Part shown: positions 44,680 to 53,141 of the stretch, piece by piece | Layout of the letters: every line of letters starts with the position of its first letter | How positions within the stretch are numbered: the stretch's first letter is position 1 | Origin: JBBROS01 sp965213845 | Lineage (GTDB): Bacteria; Pseudomonadota; Alphaproteobacteria; Acetobacterales; Acetobacteraceae | Assembly (NCBI GenBank): GCA_965213845.1 | Contig: CBDCAI010000015.1 | Coordinates: forward strand, 1 to 64,000 | Reading direction: 5' to 3' | DNA length: 64,000 nt | Translations under genes and position numbers: made by a program | The notes under the pieces: model-generated | The model's database searches: none | Told to the model about the DNA's origin: nothing | What the model saw: the letters and a program-made list of their open reading frames with translations, nothing else

Positions 44680-45270
44680 TTGCTTCGTATATTGGGGTTC
44701 GTTTTGCTGGCGTCGCTGTCCGCGTGTGCGCAAGCCATTCCACCTCTCAATTTTTCTGTCCCAAACGTCGGGCCATCGTCGCGTAAGATTGCCGCTGAGC
44801 TCCGGTCGATTACGGTCTCGATCGCTAGACCTGACGAGCAACTTGGAATGCTGAGAGCCGGGCAGGAGAGTTTAGTGCCGATCTGGAAGTCGGCGCTGGA
44901 AGATGCAACAAACCGCATGGCTGTGTTTCAGGATGACGCACCACGAAAGGTGTCTTTGAGTGCAAAGATTCTGAAGATAGATGTACCAAGCGCAGGAGTA
45001 TCGTTTACGACTGAAACCGCTGCCAGATACGAGATCATCGACCGTGCTACCGGGTCAGTGATCTATTCCAAGCAGGTTGACTCGTCTGGCACGACGCCGT
45101 TTGATTTTGCGTTTCAGGGGGTTGCGAGAGCCCGAGAAAGCGTGAATCGATCTGTGCAAAACAACATCGCGTTGTTCTTGAGAGATCTTGAAATCCTGGA
45201 TTTCTCAAAGCCGATGTTTCCAGCGCCTACGTCGACCCTGCAGCCCAGGCCGGGAGCGCTTGCATCCTAA
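44680..45270 (+). CDS. Small conserved-type lipoprotein (TTG start)
   Basis: A 196-aa protein. The TTG at 44680 has AGGAG seven bases upstream and begins a lipoprotein signal, LGFVLLASLSAC, with Cys at the lipobox. The mature part opens IPPLNFSVPNVGPSSRK and holds KVSLSAKILKIDVP, FTTETAARYEIIDRATG and a NRSVQNNIALFL helix, an alpha/beta layout like periplasmic or outer-membrane accessory lipoproteins. I recognise the general pattern but no function. Base composition is clearly more AT-rich than all neighbours, suggesting transfer. Confidence 0.7.
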   Translation: MLRILGFVLLASLSACAQAIPPLNFSVPNVGPSSRKIAAELRSITVSIARPDEQLGMLRAGQESLVPIWKSALEDATNRMAVFQDDAPRKVSLSAKILKIDVPSAGVSFTTETAARYEIIDRATGSVIYSKQVDSSGTTPFDFAFQGVARARESVNRSVQNNIALFLRDLEILDFSKPMFPAPTSTLQPRPGALAS

Positions 45271-45308
45271 CCTCGCAGCGACTTCTGTCCGCTGCGTCAG
45301 TTATCGCC

Positions 45309-45728
45309 ATGCTGGCGGCCTGCCAGCGCGATGTATCGCCGCCAAGTTACTCCGTGGGGCCGGTCGGGCAGCGACTCGTCCGCGCGCGGGCTACTCTCGT
45401 CAGTTCCCGTCGGGTCGTCGTGAACATCGGCAATGGAGCGGGCGCGCCCGTTGGCACCGTTGCAGGTGGCCTGGCTGGCCTCTCGCTGAGCTCGCATTCG
45501 AACGGGGCCGGCGCAGCTTTAGCAGGAGGTATAATTCTAGGCGCGTTAGTCGGCGCTGCGATCGAAGATGCCGCTTCTCAAAGGCCGGCGTTCGAGTATC
45601 TGGTCAGGCTTGAGAACGGAGCGGTGATCACAGTTTTACAGATGGTAGAGGTGGGCCGTCCGATTGGGCAGGTTGTCGCGGTAGACTATGGACCGCCGCT
45701 TTCCATAGCACCTCTGGCTGGCCCTTAG
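45309..45728 (+). CDS. Glycine-zipper lipoprotein (SlyB-like)
   Basis: The ATG at 45309 gives 139 aa starting MLAACQRD, with the lipobox Cys already at residue 5. A normal signal core (LLSAASVIAMLAAC) is encoded just upstream in the same frame, yet no ATG, GTG or TTG precedes it before the stop at 45189; CTG at 45285 is the only near match. So the true start is unclear or lost. The mature protein has a Gly/Ala-rich double span (VGTVAGGLAGLSLSS, ALAGGIILGALVGAAIED) of glycine-zipper type, then YLVRLENGAVITVLQ, as in SlyB-like outer-membrane lipoproteins. Confidence 0.6.
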   Translation: MLAACQRDVSPPSYSVGPVGQRLVRARATLVSSRRVVVNIGNGAGAPVGTVAGGLAGLSLSSHSNGAGAALAGGIILGALVGAAIEDAASQRPAFEYLVRLENGAVITVLQMVEVGRPIGQVVAVDYGPPLSIAPLAGP

Positions 45729-45843
45729 CCATTGCCTCTTGCCCTTCACCGACGCGCATCTCGGCACCGTGCCTATGCAGAAGGTGCGGCACGAGCCTTG
45801 CAACTTCGGACCCCAACCGCCGCCGTTCCGGAGCAAGACATTC

Positions 45844-47145
45844 ATGCCGAAGACTCCCTTTCACCTCGGTTGGTTCGTGATGAAGGGCTATGGGCCGAAG
45901 GGGTGGCGGAGCGGGTGGGGTGGGCCTGACCCGCATAGCTGGGTGAAGCCGGACCTTCTGGTGCACTTGGCGCGGGAGCTGGAGCGGGCGGCGTTCGACT
46001 ATGTGATGATCGAGGATTCTTGCAACGTCCCCTACACCTACAAGGGGTCGCACGAGACGTATCTGCGGCTGGCGGTCGACTCGCCGAAGCTGGACCCGGC
46101 GGTTCTGGCGCCGTTCATGATCCAGGCGACGCGGCGGATCGGGGTGATCACGACCTTGTCGACGACGGAGTACAACCCGTTTCTGATGGCGCGGCTGACG
46201 AACACCCTGGACCATGTGAGCGAGGGCCGGGCCGGGTGGAACCTGGTGACGGGCAGCAACGACGGGGGCGCGCAGAACTTCGGGCACGACCGGCAGTTCC
46301 CGCACGACGAGCGCTACGAGGTGGCGGACGAGTACGTGGAGCTGGTGCAGAAGCTGTGGGACAGCTGGGACGCCGATGCGATGGTGATCGACCGGGAGCG
46401 CGCGGTGTTCGCCGAGCCTTCGAAGGTGCGGCCGGTGTTCCACGAGGGAAAGTATTTCAAGTCGCGCGGCCCGCTTTCTGCGCCGCGGTCGCCGCAGGGG
46501 CATCCGGTGATCTGTCAGGCGGGGGGCTCGCCGCGGGGCCGGGCCTTTGCGGCGCGCTGGGCCGACACGATCATCGCGGCGGCGGGCAGCGTGGCGGGCA
46601 TGAAGGAGTACCGGGACGACATCCGGGCGCAGGCGGCAGCGCTCGGGCGCAACCCCGACGACATCAAGGTGATGTTCCTGATCGCGCCCATCGTGGACGA
46701 GAGCGACGAGGCGGCGCAGGCCCGCCAGCGGGCGCGGCTGGCCGAGGCGGAGCACAACATCGAGTTCTACCTGGCCAACATGTCCCGCGTCACCGGGATC
46801 GACTTCTCCCAGTATGCATTGGACGAGAAGCTGCCGGCGCTGACGTCCAACGGGCATCTGAGCGTGGCGAAGGGCTACTCCGGCCGCACCCCGCGGGAGA
46901 TCGTGATGCAGGGCCGGGCGCTGCGCGACGTGGCGCTGGTCGGCACGCCCGACCGGGTGGCGGCCGAGTTGGCGGAGGTGATGGAGGCGGTGGGCGGGGA
47001 CGGCTTCCTGATCATGGACCCCGAGTTCACCCGGCGGTACATCACCGAGATCGCCGACGGGCTGACGCCGGCCTTACAGCGGCTGGGTGTGGTGCGCACG
47101 AAGTACGAGCATGCGATGCTGCGGGACAACCTCCGGGCGTTCTGA
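45844..47145 (+). CDS. NtaA/SnaA/DszA-family FMN-dependent monooxygenase
   Basis: 433 aa from the ATG at 45844 (GGAG ten bases upstream); the frame is open to 45739, but the extra residues do not look like the family. It has FDYVMIEDSC, ISTTEYNPF-like text (LSTTEYNPFLMARL), LDHVSEGRAGWNLVTGSN, the HDERYEVADEYVELVQKLWDSW block (46303-46370), HEGKYFKSRGPL and GHPVICQAGGSPRGR. These enzymes use FMNH2 from a separate reductase to cleave C-N or C-S bonds. Substrate unknown. It may lead the aldolase-amidohydrolase-tcu genes, 89 bases ahead of the next start. Confidence 0.87.
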   Translation: MPKTPFHLGWFVMKGYGPKGWRSGWGGPDPHSWVKPDLLVHLARELERAAFDYVMIEDSCNVPYTYKGSHETYLRLAVDSPKLDPAVLAPFMIQATRRIGVITTLSTTEYNPFLMARLTNTLDHVSEGRAGWNLVTGSNDGGAQNFGHDRQFPHDERYEVADEYVELVQKLWDSWDADAMVIDRERAVFAEPSKVRPVFHEGKYFKSRGPLSAPRSPQGHPVICQAGGSPRGRAFAARWADTIIAAAGSVAGMKEYRDDIRAQAAALGRNPDDIKVMFLIAPIVDESDEAAQARQRARLAEAEHNIEFYLANMSRVTGIDFSQYALDEKLPALTSNGHLSVAKGYSGRTPREIVMQGRALRDVALVGTPDRVAAELAEVMEAVGGDGFLIMDPEFTRRYITEIADGLTPALQRLGVVRTKYEHAMLRDNLRAF

Positions 47146-47176
47146 GCACGGTTTGCCGTATTCGACGGTCGGCCAC

Positions 47177-47205
47177 TTGAGCTTCCCGCGCCGATCCGAA
47201 ATCAT
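47177..47205 (+). promoter_or_regulatory. Candidate promoter before the aldolase gene
   Basis: TTGAGC (47177-47182) and AATCAT (47200-47205) are 17 bases apart, 30 bases before the aldolase ATG, in the 89-base gap after the monooxygenase. A weak match. Confidence 0.2.
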
Positions 47206-47234
47206 GGCGGCAACCGAAGCCTAGGGAGGCCGCC

Positions 47235-48023
47235 ATGCGCTACGACACCGACTTCAAGTGCGTGAAGGACGACGTGAGCCCCGAGGAGTGGGCCGCGCGG
47301 GTGGAGCTGGCCGCCTGCTACCGGCTGGTCGACCTGTATGGCATGACGGACATGATCTACAACCATATCACCGTCCGCATCCCGGGGACGGAGGATCTGC
47401 TGATCAACCTGTACGGCCTGCTGTACAAGGAGATCACCGCGTCGAGCCTCGCCCGGATCGACGTCGAGGGTAACATCCTGTGGAAGCCCGAGACGGATTA
47501 CGGGATCAACATGGCCGGCTACGTGATCCATGGCGCGATCCACAAGGCGCGGCCCGACGTCGCCTGCGTCACGCACACGCACACGCGGGCGGGCATGGCC
47601 GTCAGCTCCATGGCGTGCGGGCTGCTGCCGCTGAACCAGACGTCGATCCGGTTCAACGGGCATATCGGCTACCACGACTACGAGGGCCCGGCGATCAACG
47701 TGGACGAGCGGGAGCGGCTGGTGGAATCGCTCGGCGAGCACAACGCGATGATCATGCGCTCGCACGGGCTGCTGACCTGCGGGCCGGACATCCCGCAGGC
47801 GTTCAACACGCTGTATCAGCTGGAGATGTCGTGCCAGGCGCAGGTTGATGCGATGGCCGCGCGGACGGAGCTGCTGGTGCCGGACGAGGCGGTGCTGGAG
47901 CGGACGGCGCACCTGTACAAGCCCGGCGTGCGGCGGCCCTACGGCGTGTTGGAGTGGCATGCGATGATCCGCCGGCTGGAGGCCGAGGGGCGCCAGTCCG
48001 GCTTCCCGCACTACGCCTCGTGA
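47235..48023 (+). CDS. Class II aldolase/adducin-family protein
   Basis: A 262-aa protein with AGGGAGG before its ATG. Metal-binding His residues are in CVTHTHTRAGMAV and in MRSHGLLTCG; MTDMIYNHITVRIPG matches the family's N-terminal substrate box. Members are Zn-dependent aldolases, epimerases or decarboxylases of sugar acids. It overlaps the amidohydrolase gene by GTGA, so they probably act in one pathway. Confidence 0.85.
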   Translation: MRYDTDFKCVKDDVSPEEWAARVELAACYRLVDLYGMTDMIYNHITVRIPGTEDLLINLYGLLYKEITASSLARIDVEGNILWKPETDYGINMAGYVIHGAIHKARPDVACVTHTHTRAGMAVSSMACGLLPLNQTSIRFNGHIGYHDYEGPAINVDERERLVESLGEHNAMIMRSHGLLTCGPDIPQAFNTLYQLEMSCQAQVDAMAARTELLVPDEAVLERTAHLYKPGVRRPYGVLEWHAMIRRLEAEGRQSGFPHYAS

Positions 48024-48910
48024 CCTCGCTGCTCGGTGTCCGGCACAGCACGCTGGACGCCCCTTTGCCGCGCGGGTCGTGCGACTGCCACACGCATGTG
48101 TTCGGGCCGGGCTACCCGTTCGATCCCGGGCGGGCCTACACGCCGGCGGAGGCGGTGGCGGCGGAGCTGATCGAGCACCAGCGCATCCTGGGGCTCGATC
48201 GGGTGGTGATCGTGCAGCCGAGCCCGTACGGGACGGACAACCGGGCGACGCTGGATGGGGTGCGGGCGGTGGGTGCCGGGGCGCGGGCGGTGGCGGTGGT
48301 GGCGCCGGACCTGGCACTGGTCGCGCTGCGGGCCTTGCACGAGCAGGGGGTGCGGGGCGTGCGGCTGAACCTGCAGACCGGGGGGCAGTCGGACGCTGCC
48401 GTGGCCGGGCGGCTGCTGCGTCATGCGGCGGACCAGGTGGCGCCGCTCGGTTGGCACGTGCAGGTGTATACCGGCCTCGATGTGCTGGCGCCGCTGCACG
48501 ACCTGATCGCCGGGTTGGAGGTGCCGCTGGTGGTGGACCATTTCGGCCGGGCGATGGCGGCGGGCGGGGTGGCGCAACCGGGGTTCGCGGCGCTGCTCGA
48601 TCTGGTGGGCAGCGGCCGGGCCTATGTGAAGCTGTCGGCCGCGCACCGGATCGCGCCGGCGCCTGGGGGGCCCGACGATGCCGGGCCGATCGCGGCGGCG
48701 CTGCTGGCCGCGAACCCGGCGCGGATGCTGTGGGGCTCGGACTGGCCGCATGCCGGCGGGGCGCGGCTGGACAAGGCGGCGATTGAGCCGTTCAACCCCA
48801 TCGACGACGGCGCGGCGCTGAACCGGCTGCGCCGTTGGGCCGGCGACGCGGCCACGCTGCATGCCGTGCTTGTGGACAACCCCGCCCGCCTCTACGGTTT
48901 CGCTCAATAA
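48020..48910 (+). CDS. Amidohydrolase family 2 (PDC/lactonase-like)
   Basis: 296 aa from the GTG at 48020, which overlaps the aldolase stop. A metal-binding HxH is near the N-terminus (CDCHTHVFGPGYPF), with RVVIVQPSPYGTDN, LVVDHFGRAMA and the C-terminal MLWGSDWPHAG. This layout is that of 2-pyrone-4,6-dicarboxylate lactonase-like hydrolases of ring-cleavage or tricarboxylate pathways. It precedes the first binding-protein gene by 18 bases. Confidence 0.85.
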   Translation: MTSLLGVRHSTLDAPLPRGSCDCHTHVFGPGYPFDPGRAYTPAEAVAAELIEHQRILGLDRVVIVQPSPYGTDNRATLDGVRAVGAGARAVAVVAPDLALVALRALHEQGVRGVRLNLQTGGQSDAAVAGRLLRHAADQVAPLGWHVQVYTGLDVLAPLHDLIAGLEVPLVVDHFGRAMAAGGVAQPGFAALLDLVGSGRAYVKLSAAHRIAPAPGGPDDAGPIAAALLAANPARMLWGSDWPHAGGARLDKAAIEPFNPIDDGAALNRLRRWAGDAATLHAVLVDNPARLYGFAQ

Positions 48911-48928
48911 GAAACCGGAGGGACCTCC

Positions 48929-49936
48929 ATGCGTCGCCGCGACCTGGCCGCGGGCCTGCTCGCGCTGCCCTATCTGTCGCGCGCCGCCGCGGCGGAGGCC
49001 GGCACGCTCCGCCTGTCGAAGCAGTACGGGCTGCCCTATCTGTCCATGATCGTCATGGAGCAGGAACGGCTGGTCGAGGGCCACCTGGCCCGTGCGGGCC
49101 TGCCGGGCCTCACGGTGGAATGGACCGCCGTGGCCGGGCCGGCGCAGCAGCTGGATGGGCTGCTGTCGGGCCAGTACGACTTCATCGCACCCGGCGTGCC
49201 GACACTGGCGACGCTGTGGGACAAGACGGTCGGCACCCCGCTCGAGGCGCGGGGGCTGTGTGCGCTGCAGTCGATGCCCTATGTGCTGATCGCCCGTTCG
49301 GCCGGCGTGCAGACCATCGCCGACTTCACGCCGCAGGACCGCATCGCGTTGCCGGCGGTGAAGCTGACGGGCCACGCGCTGGCACTCGAGATGGAGTGCG
49401 CCCGGCGCTGGGGGCCTGCGGAGTTCGGGCGGCTCGATCCGCTGACCCTCACGTTGTCCCATCCCGATGCGATGGTGCAGCTGCTGTCGCCATCGTCCAG
49501 CGTGACGGCCCACTTCGCCAGCTCGCCGTTCAACTACTACGAGCTGGCGGTGCCGGGCATGCACCAGGTGCTGAAATCCTACGACGTGGTCGGCAGCCGC
49601 CACACGAACGGCAGCCTGATCACGACGAAGCGCTTCCACGACGCCAACCCCGGCCCCTGCGCCGCCATGCTCGCCGCCTGCGAGCAGGCGAACGCCTTCA
49701 TCCGGCGGGAGCCGCGGCAGGCCGCCGAGATCTACCTGCGGGCCACGCGCGAGACCCGCAGCAGCGTCGATGACCTGACCGCCATGGTCCGCGACCCCGA
49801 CGTGGACTACACGACGCAGCCGATCGCCACCGCGGCCTTCACCGACTTCATGCACCAGGTGGGCCGCCTGAAACACAAGCCGGCCTCGTGGAAGGACCTG
49901 TTCTTCCCCGAGGTGCACGCCCTGAGCGGGAGCTAG
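48929..49936 (+). CDS. SsuA/THI5-like substrate-binding protein, copy 1
   Basis: A 335-aa periplasmic binding protein with a good GGAGG site and a twin-Arg leader (MRRRDLAAGLLALPYLSRAAA). The mature protein reads LRLSKQYGLPYLSMIVME, then GQYDFIAPGVPTLATLWDKTVGTP and LQSMPYVLI, in the style of nitrate/sulfonate/aromatic-acid binding proteins. It closely resembles the gene at 50701. No permease or ATPase gene for this class occurs in the window. Confidence 0.85.
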   Translation: MRRRDLAAGLLALPYLSRAAAAEAGTLRLSKQYGLPYLSMIVMEQERLVEGHLARAGLPGLTVEWTAVAGPAQQLDGLLSGQYDFIAPGVPTLATLWDKTVGTPLEARGLCALQSMPYVLIARSAGVQTIADFTPQDRIALPAVKLTGHALALEMECARRWGPAEFGRLDPLTLTLSHPDAMVQLLSPSSSVTAHFASSPFNYYELAVPGMHQVLKSYDVVGSRHTNGSLITTKRFHDANPGPCAAMLAACEQANAFIRREPRQAAEIYLRATRETRSSVDDLTAMVRDPDVDYTTQPIATAAFTDFMHQVGRLKHKPASWKDLFFPEVHALSGS

Positions 49937-49939
49937 ACG

Positions 49940-50704
49940 ATGCGCACCGAGGCCGGCGGCTACGAGATCGACGTCATCGTCAGCGGGTTCCCGGGTAAGG
50001 CGGTGTGCCATGGCGGGCTCGGCTGGAGCACGATCGTGCTGCTGCGGGGGCACGGGCGTGTGGCGCTGGTGGACGTGGGCACGTTCGGGATGCGCAACCT
50101 GCTGCTGGCCGGGCTGGCGCGGCGGGGCCTGGCGCCCGAGGACGTGACGGACGTAATCTTGACGCATTCCCACCACGACCACTCGATCAACTGGACGCTG
50201 TTCGCGCATGCGCGGATCGCGATCGGGGCGGTGGAGATGGCGTGGTCGGTGCAGGAGCCCTGGGGCCGCACGCCGGTGCCGGAGCTGTATGTCGAGAAGC
50301 TGCAGCATTGGCCGACGACGGCGCTGATCGAGGATGGCGGCACCGTGCTGCCGGGCATGACGGCGCACGCGGCGCCGGGGCACACGCCGGGGTGCCTGGT
50401 CTTCGTGCTGCGGGGCGAGGCGCACGACGTGGTGTTCACCGGTGACGCGGCGAAGAACCGGGCGGAGCTCGTGTCGGGCGACACCGACATGACGTACGAC
50501 AAGGCGGTCAGCGCCGCATCGATCGCGCTGATCCGCACGCTGTGGCAGGCCCGGCCCGGCAGCGTGCTGATCCCGGGCCACGACCTGCCGATGGTGATCG
50601 AGGCGGGCCAGCCGCGCTACGTCGGCAAGCGGGAGGCGGCGATCTCGGCCTGGTATGGGGACAGCATGGAACAGACGACGCTGATCGACCTGGTGCTGCC
50701 ATGA
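49940..50704 (+). CDS. MBL-fold metallo-hydrolase
   Basis: 254 aa. It has the metal motif LTHSHHDHSINW (HxHxDH), GHTPGCLVF, FTGDAAKNR and IPGHDLP. The family covers lactonases, glyoxalase II and related thioester or ester hydrolases. It starts three bases after the first binding-protein stop and overlaps the second by ATGA, so it sits inside the operon between two binding-protein copies. Confidence 0.85.
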   Translation: MRTEAGGYEIDVIVSGFPGKAVCHGGLGWSTIVLLRGHGRVALVDVGTFGMRNLLLAGLARRGLAPEDVTDVILTHSHHDHSINWTLFAHARIAIGAVEMAWSVQEPWGRTPVPELYVEKLQHWPTTALIEDGGTVLPGMTAHAAPGHTPGCLVFVLRGEAHDVVFTGDAAKNRAELVSGDTDMTYDKAVSAASIALIRTLWQARPGSVLIPGHDLPMVIEAGQPRYVGKREAAISAWYGDSMEQTTLIDLVLP

Positions 50705-51729
50705 CCGGAGCGCTCGGGCGAACGATCGGGCGGCGGGGGTTCGGCCTTGGTGTGCTGGCGGCCCCGATGCTGGCGCGGCCGGCGTTGGCCGAGGTGTCTG
50801 CGGTGCGGATCGCCAAGCAGTACGGGCTGCCATACCTGCCGGTGATGGTGATGGAGCATGAGGGGCTGATCGAGAAGCATGCGGCGCGGATCGGGCTGCC
50901 GGGGCTGAAGCCCGTCTGGGCCACGCTGGGGGGCACGGGCGCCATCGCGGACGCGCTGCTGGCCGGGCAGATGGATTTCGCCGCCGCCGGGGCCACGGCG
51001 CTGGCGACGCTGTGGGACAAGACGGTGGGAACCGCGCAGGAGGTGCTGTCGCTCAGCGCCGTGCAGTCGATGCCCTACCTGCTGATGACCAGCAACCCGG
51101 CGCTCCGGACGATCGCGGACCTGTCCGATGCGGACCGCATCGCCGTCCCCGGGGTGAAGATCAGCAGCCAGGCGCTGATCCTGGAGATGGCGGCGGCCAA
51201 GCTGTGGGGCGACGCGCAGTACGACCGCCTGGACAAGCTGACGGTCACGCTGCCGCACCCCGACGCGATCGCCGGGCTGCTCTCGGGCTCGTCGGTCAAC
51301 TGCCACTTCTCCGTCAGTCCGTTCTACTACTACGAACAGGCCTCGCCGAAGCTGCACCTGATCCTGAACTCCTACGACACGTTCGGGGGCCATCACATCA
51401 ACGGCACGATGATCGGGTCCAAGCGGTTCCGCGACGCCAACCCGCGCGTGACGGAGGTGGTGCTGGCGGCGCAGATGGAGGCGAACGACCTGGTCAACCG
51501 GCACCCGGACCAGGCGGCGGCCATCTACCTCGAGATGGCGCGCGACACGCGGAGCACGCCGGCCGAGATGACGCGCATCGTGTCGGACCCCGACAACGAC
51601 TGGACGACGACGCCGGCGGGGGTGGAGACGATGACGGGCTTCATGCGGAAGGTGGGGCGGATGAAGCACTCGCCTCAGTCCTGGAAAGACCTCTATATGC
51701 CAGAGGTGCACGGCCTGGCCGGGAGCTGA
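50701..51729 (+). CDS. SsuA/THI5-like substrate-binding protein, copy 2
   Basis: 342 aa with a Tat leader (IGRRGFGLGVLAAPMLARPALA). It shares with copy 1 KQYGLPYL, ATLWDKTVGT, the LSHPDA/LPHPDA box, SWKDLYMPEVHGLAGS at the end and the overall length, so the two arose by duplication around the MBL gene. It overlaps that gene by ATGA and is followed 14 bases later by tcuA, so it may bind a tricarballylate-like acid. Confidence 0.85.
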   Translation: MTGALGRTIGRRGFGLGVLAAPMLARPALAEVSAVRIAKQYGLPYLPVMVMEHEGLIEKHAARIGLPGLKPVWATLGGTGAIADALLAGQMDFAAAGATALATLWDKTVGTAQEVLSLSAVQSMPYLLMTSNPALRTIADLSDADRIAVPGVKISSQALILEMAAAKLWGDAQYDRLDKLTVTLPHPDAIAGLLSGSSVNCHFSVSPFYYYEQASPKLHLILNSYDTFGGHHINGTMIGSKRFRDANPRVTEVVLAAQMEANDLVNRHPDQAAAIYLEMARDTRSTPAEMTRIVSDPDNDWTTTPAGVETMTGFMRKVGRMKHSPQSWKDLYMPEVHGLAGS

Positions 51730-51743
51730 GGGATACGCCAACG

Positions 51744-53141
51744 ATGAGCTGGTCGGACAAGGTTTGGGACGTCGCCGTGATCGGGGGCGGGAACGCGGCG
51801 CTGTGCGCGGCGGTGACGGCGGCGGAGGCCGGGGCGAGCGTGGTGCTGCTGGAGCATGCCCCGCGGGCGATGCGGGGCGGCAACAGCCGGCACACGCGCA
51901 ACCTGCGGGCGATGCACACGGCGCCGACGTCGGTGCTGACCGAGGCGTATCTCGAGGACGAGTACTGGGACGACCTGCTGCGGGTGACGGCGGGCGAGAC
52001 GGACGAGGGCCTGGCCCGGATGACGATCCGCATGACGCAGAAGGCGCTGCCGTTCATGGAGCGCTGCGGCGTCGTGTTCCAGCCGAGCCTGACGGGCACG
52101 CTGAACCTGAGCCGCACCAACGCCTTCTTCCTGGGCGGCGGCAAGGCGCTGGTGAACGCAATGTTCCGCACGGCCGAGGCGCTGGGCGTGCACGTGCTGT
52201 ACGACACGGAGGTGCAGGACTTGGTGGTGGATGACGGCTTCGTCCGCAAGCTGGTGGCCAGCGTGCACGGCTTCCCGGTGGAGGTGCAGGCCAAGACGGT
52301 GGTCGCGTCCTCGGGCGGGTTCCAGGCCAACATCGAATGGCTGAAGCAGGGCTGGGGCGACGCGGCCGACAACTTCCTGATCCGCGGCACGCCCTATGCC
52401 AAGGGGCGCGTGCTGAAAAGCCTTCTGGGCCAGGGCGTGGCCTCGGTGGGCGACCCCACGCAGTGCCATGCGGTGGCCATCGACGGGCGGGCGCCGAAGT
52501 TCGACGGCGGGATCGCGACGCGGCTGGATTGCGTGCCCTTCTCCATCGTCGTGAACCGGCACGGGCAGCGCTTCTACGACGAGGGGCAGGACGTGTGGCC
52601 CAAGCGCTACGCGATCTGGGGCCGCCTGGTGGCGCAGCAGCCGGACCAGGTGGGCTACGCGATCATCGACAGCCGCAGCGAGCGTCTGTTCATGCCGAGC
52701 GTGTTCCCGGCCATCAAGTCCGACACGATCGGCGGGCTGGCGACGAAGCTGGGGCTCGACCCCGCCACCCTCGAACAGACGGTGCAGGCGTTCAACGCGG
52801 CCTGCGTGCCCGGCCGCTTCGACAACCTGGAGCTGGACGGGCTGCACACGCAGGGGCTTGAGATCGACAAGACGAACTGGGCGCGGCCGATCGAGCAGGC
52901 GCCGTTCATCGGCTACCCGCTGCGGCCCGGCATCACCTTCACCTATCTGGGCGTGAAGGTGAACGAGCGGGCGCAGGTGATCATGGAGGACGGGCGGCCG
53001 ACGGCCAACCTGTTCGCCTCGGGCGAGATCATGGCCGGCAGCATCCTGGGCCGGGGTTACCTGGCCGGGTTCGGCATGGCGATCGGCACGGTGTTCGGCC
53101 GCATCGCAGGAGAGGAGGCCGCAAAGCGTGCCAGCAACTGA
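51744..53141 (+). CDS. tcuA: FAD-dependent tricarballylate dehydrogenase
   Basis: 465 aa, related to TcuA and fumarate-reductase flavoproteins. The FAD-binding Rossmann motif is VAVIGGGNAALCAAV; RGGNSRHTRN and SGGFQANIEWLKQ follow. The C-terminus has FASGEIMAGSILGRGYLAG, the FAD/substrate-site region. TcuA oxidises tricarballylate to cis-aconitate and passes electrons to TcuB (known from Salmonella). Its 3' end overlaps tcuB by 14 bases. The usual transporter TcuC is absent; the binding proteins upstream may replace it. Confidence 0.85.
   Translation: MSWSDKVWDVAVIGGGNAALCAAVTAAEAGASVVLLEHAPRAMRGGNSRHTRNLRAMHTAPTSVLTEAYLEDEYWDDLLRVTAGETDEGLARMTIRMTQKALPFMERCGVVFQPSLTGTLNLSRTNAFFLGGGKALVNAMFRTAEALGVHVLYDTEVQDLVVDDGFVRKLVASVHGFPVEVQAKTVVASSGGFQANIEWLKQGWGDAADNFLIRGTPYAKGRVLKSLLGQGVASVGDPTQCHAVAIDGRAPKFDGGIATRLDCVPFSIVVNRHGQRFYDEGQDVWPKRYAIWGRLVAQQPDQVGYAIIDSRSERLFMPSVFPAIKSDTIGGLATKLGLDPATLEQTVQAFNAACVPGRFDNLELDGLHTQGLEIDKTNWARPIEQAPFIGYPLRPGITFTYLGVKVNERAQVIMEDGRPTANLFASGEIMAGSILGRGYLAGFGMAIGTVFGRIAGEEAAKRASN

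Noticed and set aside
45739..45843. N-terminal extension of the NtaA-like enzyme
   Set aside because: The extra residues do not look like the family, and GGAG precedes the ATG at 45844.
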